DNA of 42,818 nucleotides from Planctomycetaceae bacterium. Lineage in GTDB: Bacteria > Planctomycetota > Planctomycetia > Pirellulales > Lacipirellulaceae. The position numbers were made by a program, and so were the translations under genes. The stretch is taken from the NCBI GenBank assembly GCA_003233055.1, contig QIKP01000032.1, positions 1 through 42,818 of the forward strand, read 5' to 3'. Below the pieces are notes generated by a model that was not told the DNA's origin, did not search any database, and saw nothing but the letters and a program-made list of their open reading frames with translations. Positions 42,775-42,818 of the stretch are shown in pieces. Every line of letters starts with the position of its first letter. The first letter of the stretch is position 1.

Positions 42775-42818
42775 GTTGCGTTTTCGCGGGCCGACTCAGA
42801 TCGCAGCAAAGTAGTTTT

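Overview
The window looks like a chromosomal segment of a planctomycete, most likely of the Pirellulales. The reasons are moderate-to-high GC, long spacers, many starts without a Shine-Dalgarno sequence, secreted M14 carboxypeptidase-like proteins with inserted calcium loops, a Cys/Gly/Pro-rich small lipoprotein, and a type IV pilus/type II secretion cluster with oversized pseudopilins ending in a giant GspK-like protein. This placement rests on gene content and style; no search was run.

Layout. (1) 1-5.1 kb, minus strand: 6-phosphofructokinase, an NAD-dependent sugar-nucleotide epimerase, and an ExeA/GspA-type AAA ATPase with a long acidic tail. (2) 5.1-11.7 kb, plus strand: trpF, ahcY (strong terminator), a DUF1015 protein, acetyl-CoA synthetase, and a 99-residue glycine-zipper-like protein. 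The spacer before acs holds three 16-bp parS-like sites about 40 bp apart. (3) 11.8-18.0 kb, minus strand: a tight three-gene operon for secreted proteins. One M14 carboxypeptidase keeps its catalytic residues; it sits between an M14 paralogue that lost its zinc ligands and a large alpha/beta-hydrolase protein that lost Ser and His of its triad. (4) 18.3-37.7 kb, plus strand: a pilus/secretion cluster with two GspE/PilB-type ATPases, PilT, GspF/PilC, four class III-signal pseudopilins of 342-454 residues, and a 2573-residue GspK-like protein with calcium-loop repeats. The secretin, the GspC/L/M-type platform proteins and the prepilin peptidase are absent and must be encoded elsewhere. (5) 37.7-42.8 kb: a TlpA-like thioredoxin, a transglutaminase-like protein, a cysteine-rich lipoprotein, a membrane-anchored alpha/beta hydrolase, and a class IV aminotransferase.

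An imperfect 23-bp palindrome (core CGACGAGGCGTAGCTCGTCG) occurs five times between genes, always near gene ends, and looks like a REP-type element. No tRNA, rRNA, CRISPR array, transposase or phage gene was seen.

Most notable: the parS-like cluster; the operon mixing an intact hydrolase with two active-site-less relatives; and the pilus cluster with giant GspK-like and oversized pseudopilin subunits.
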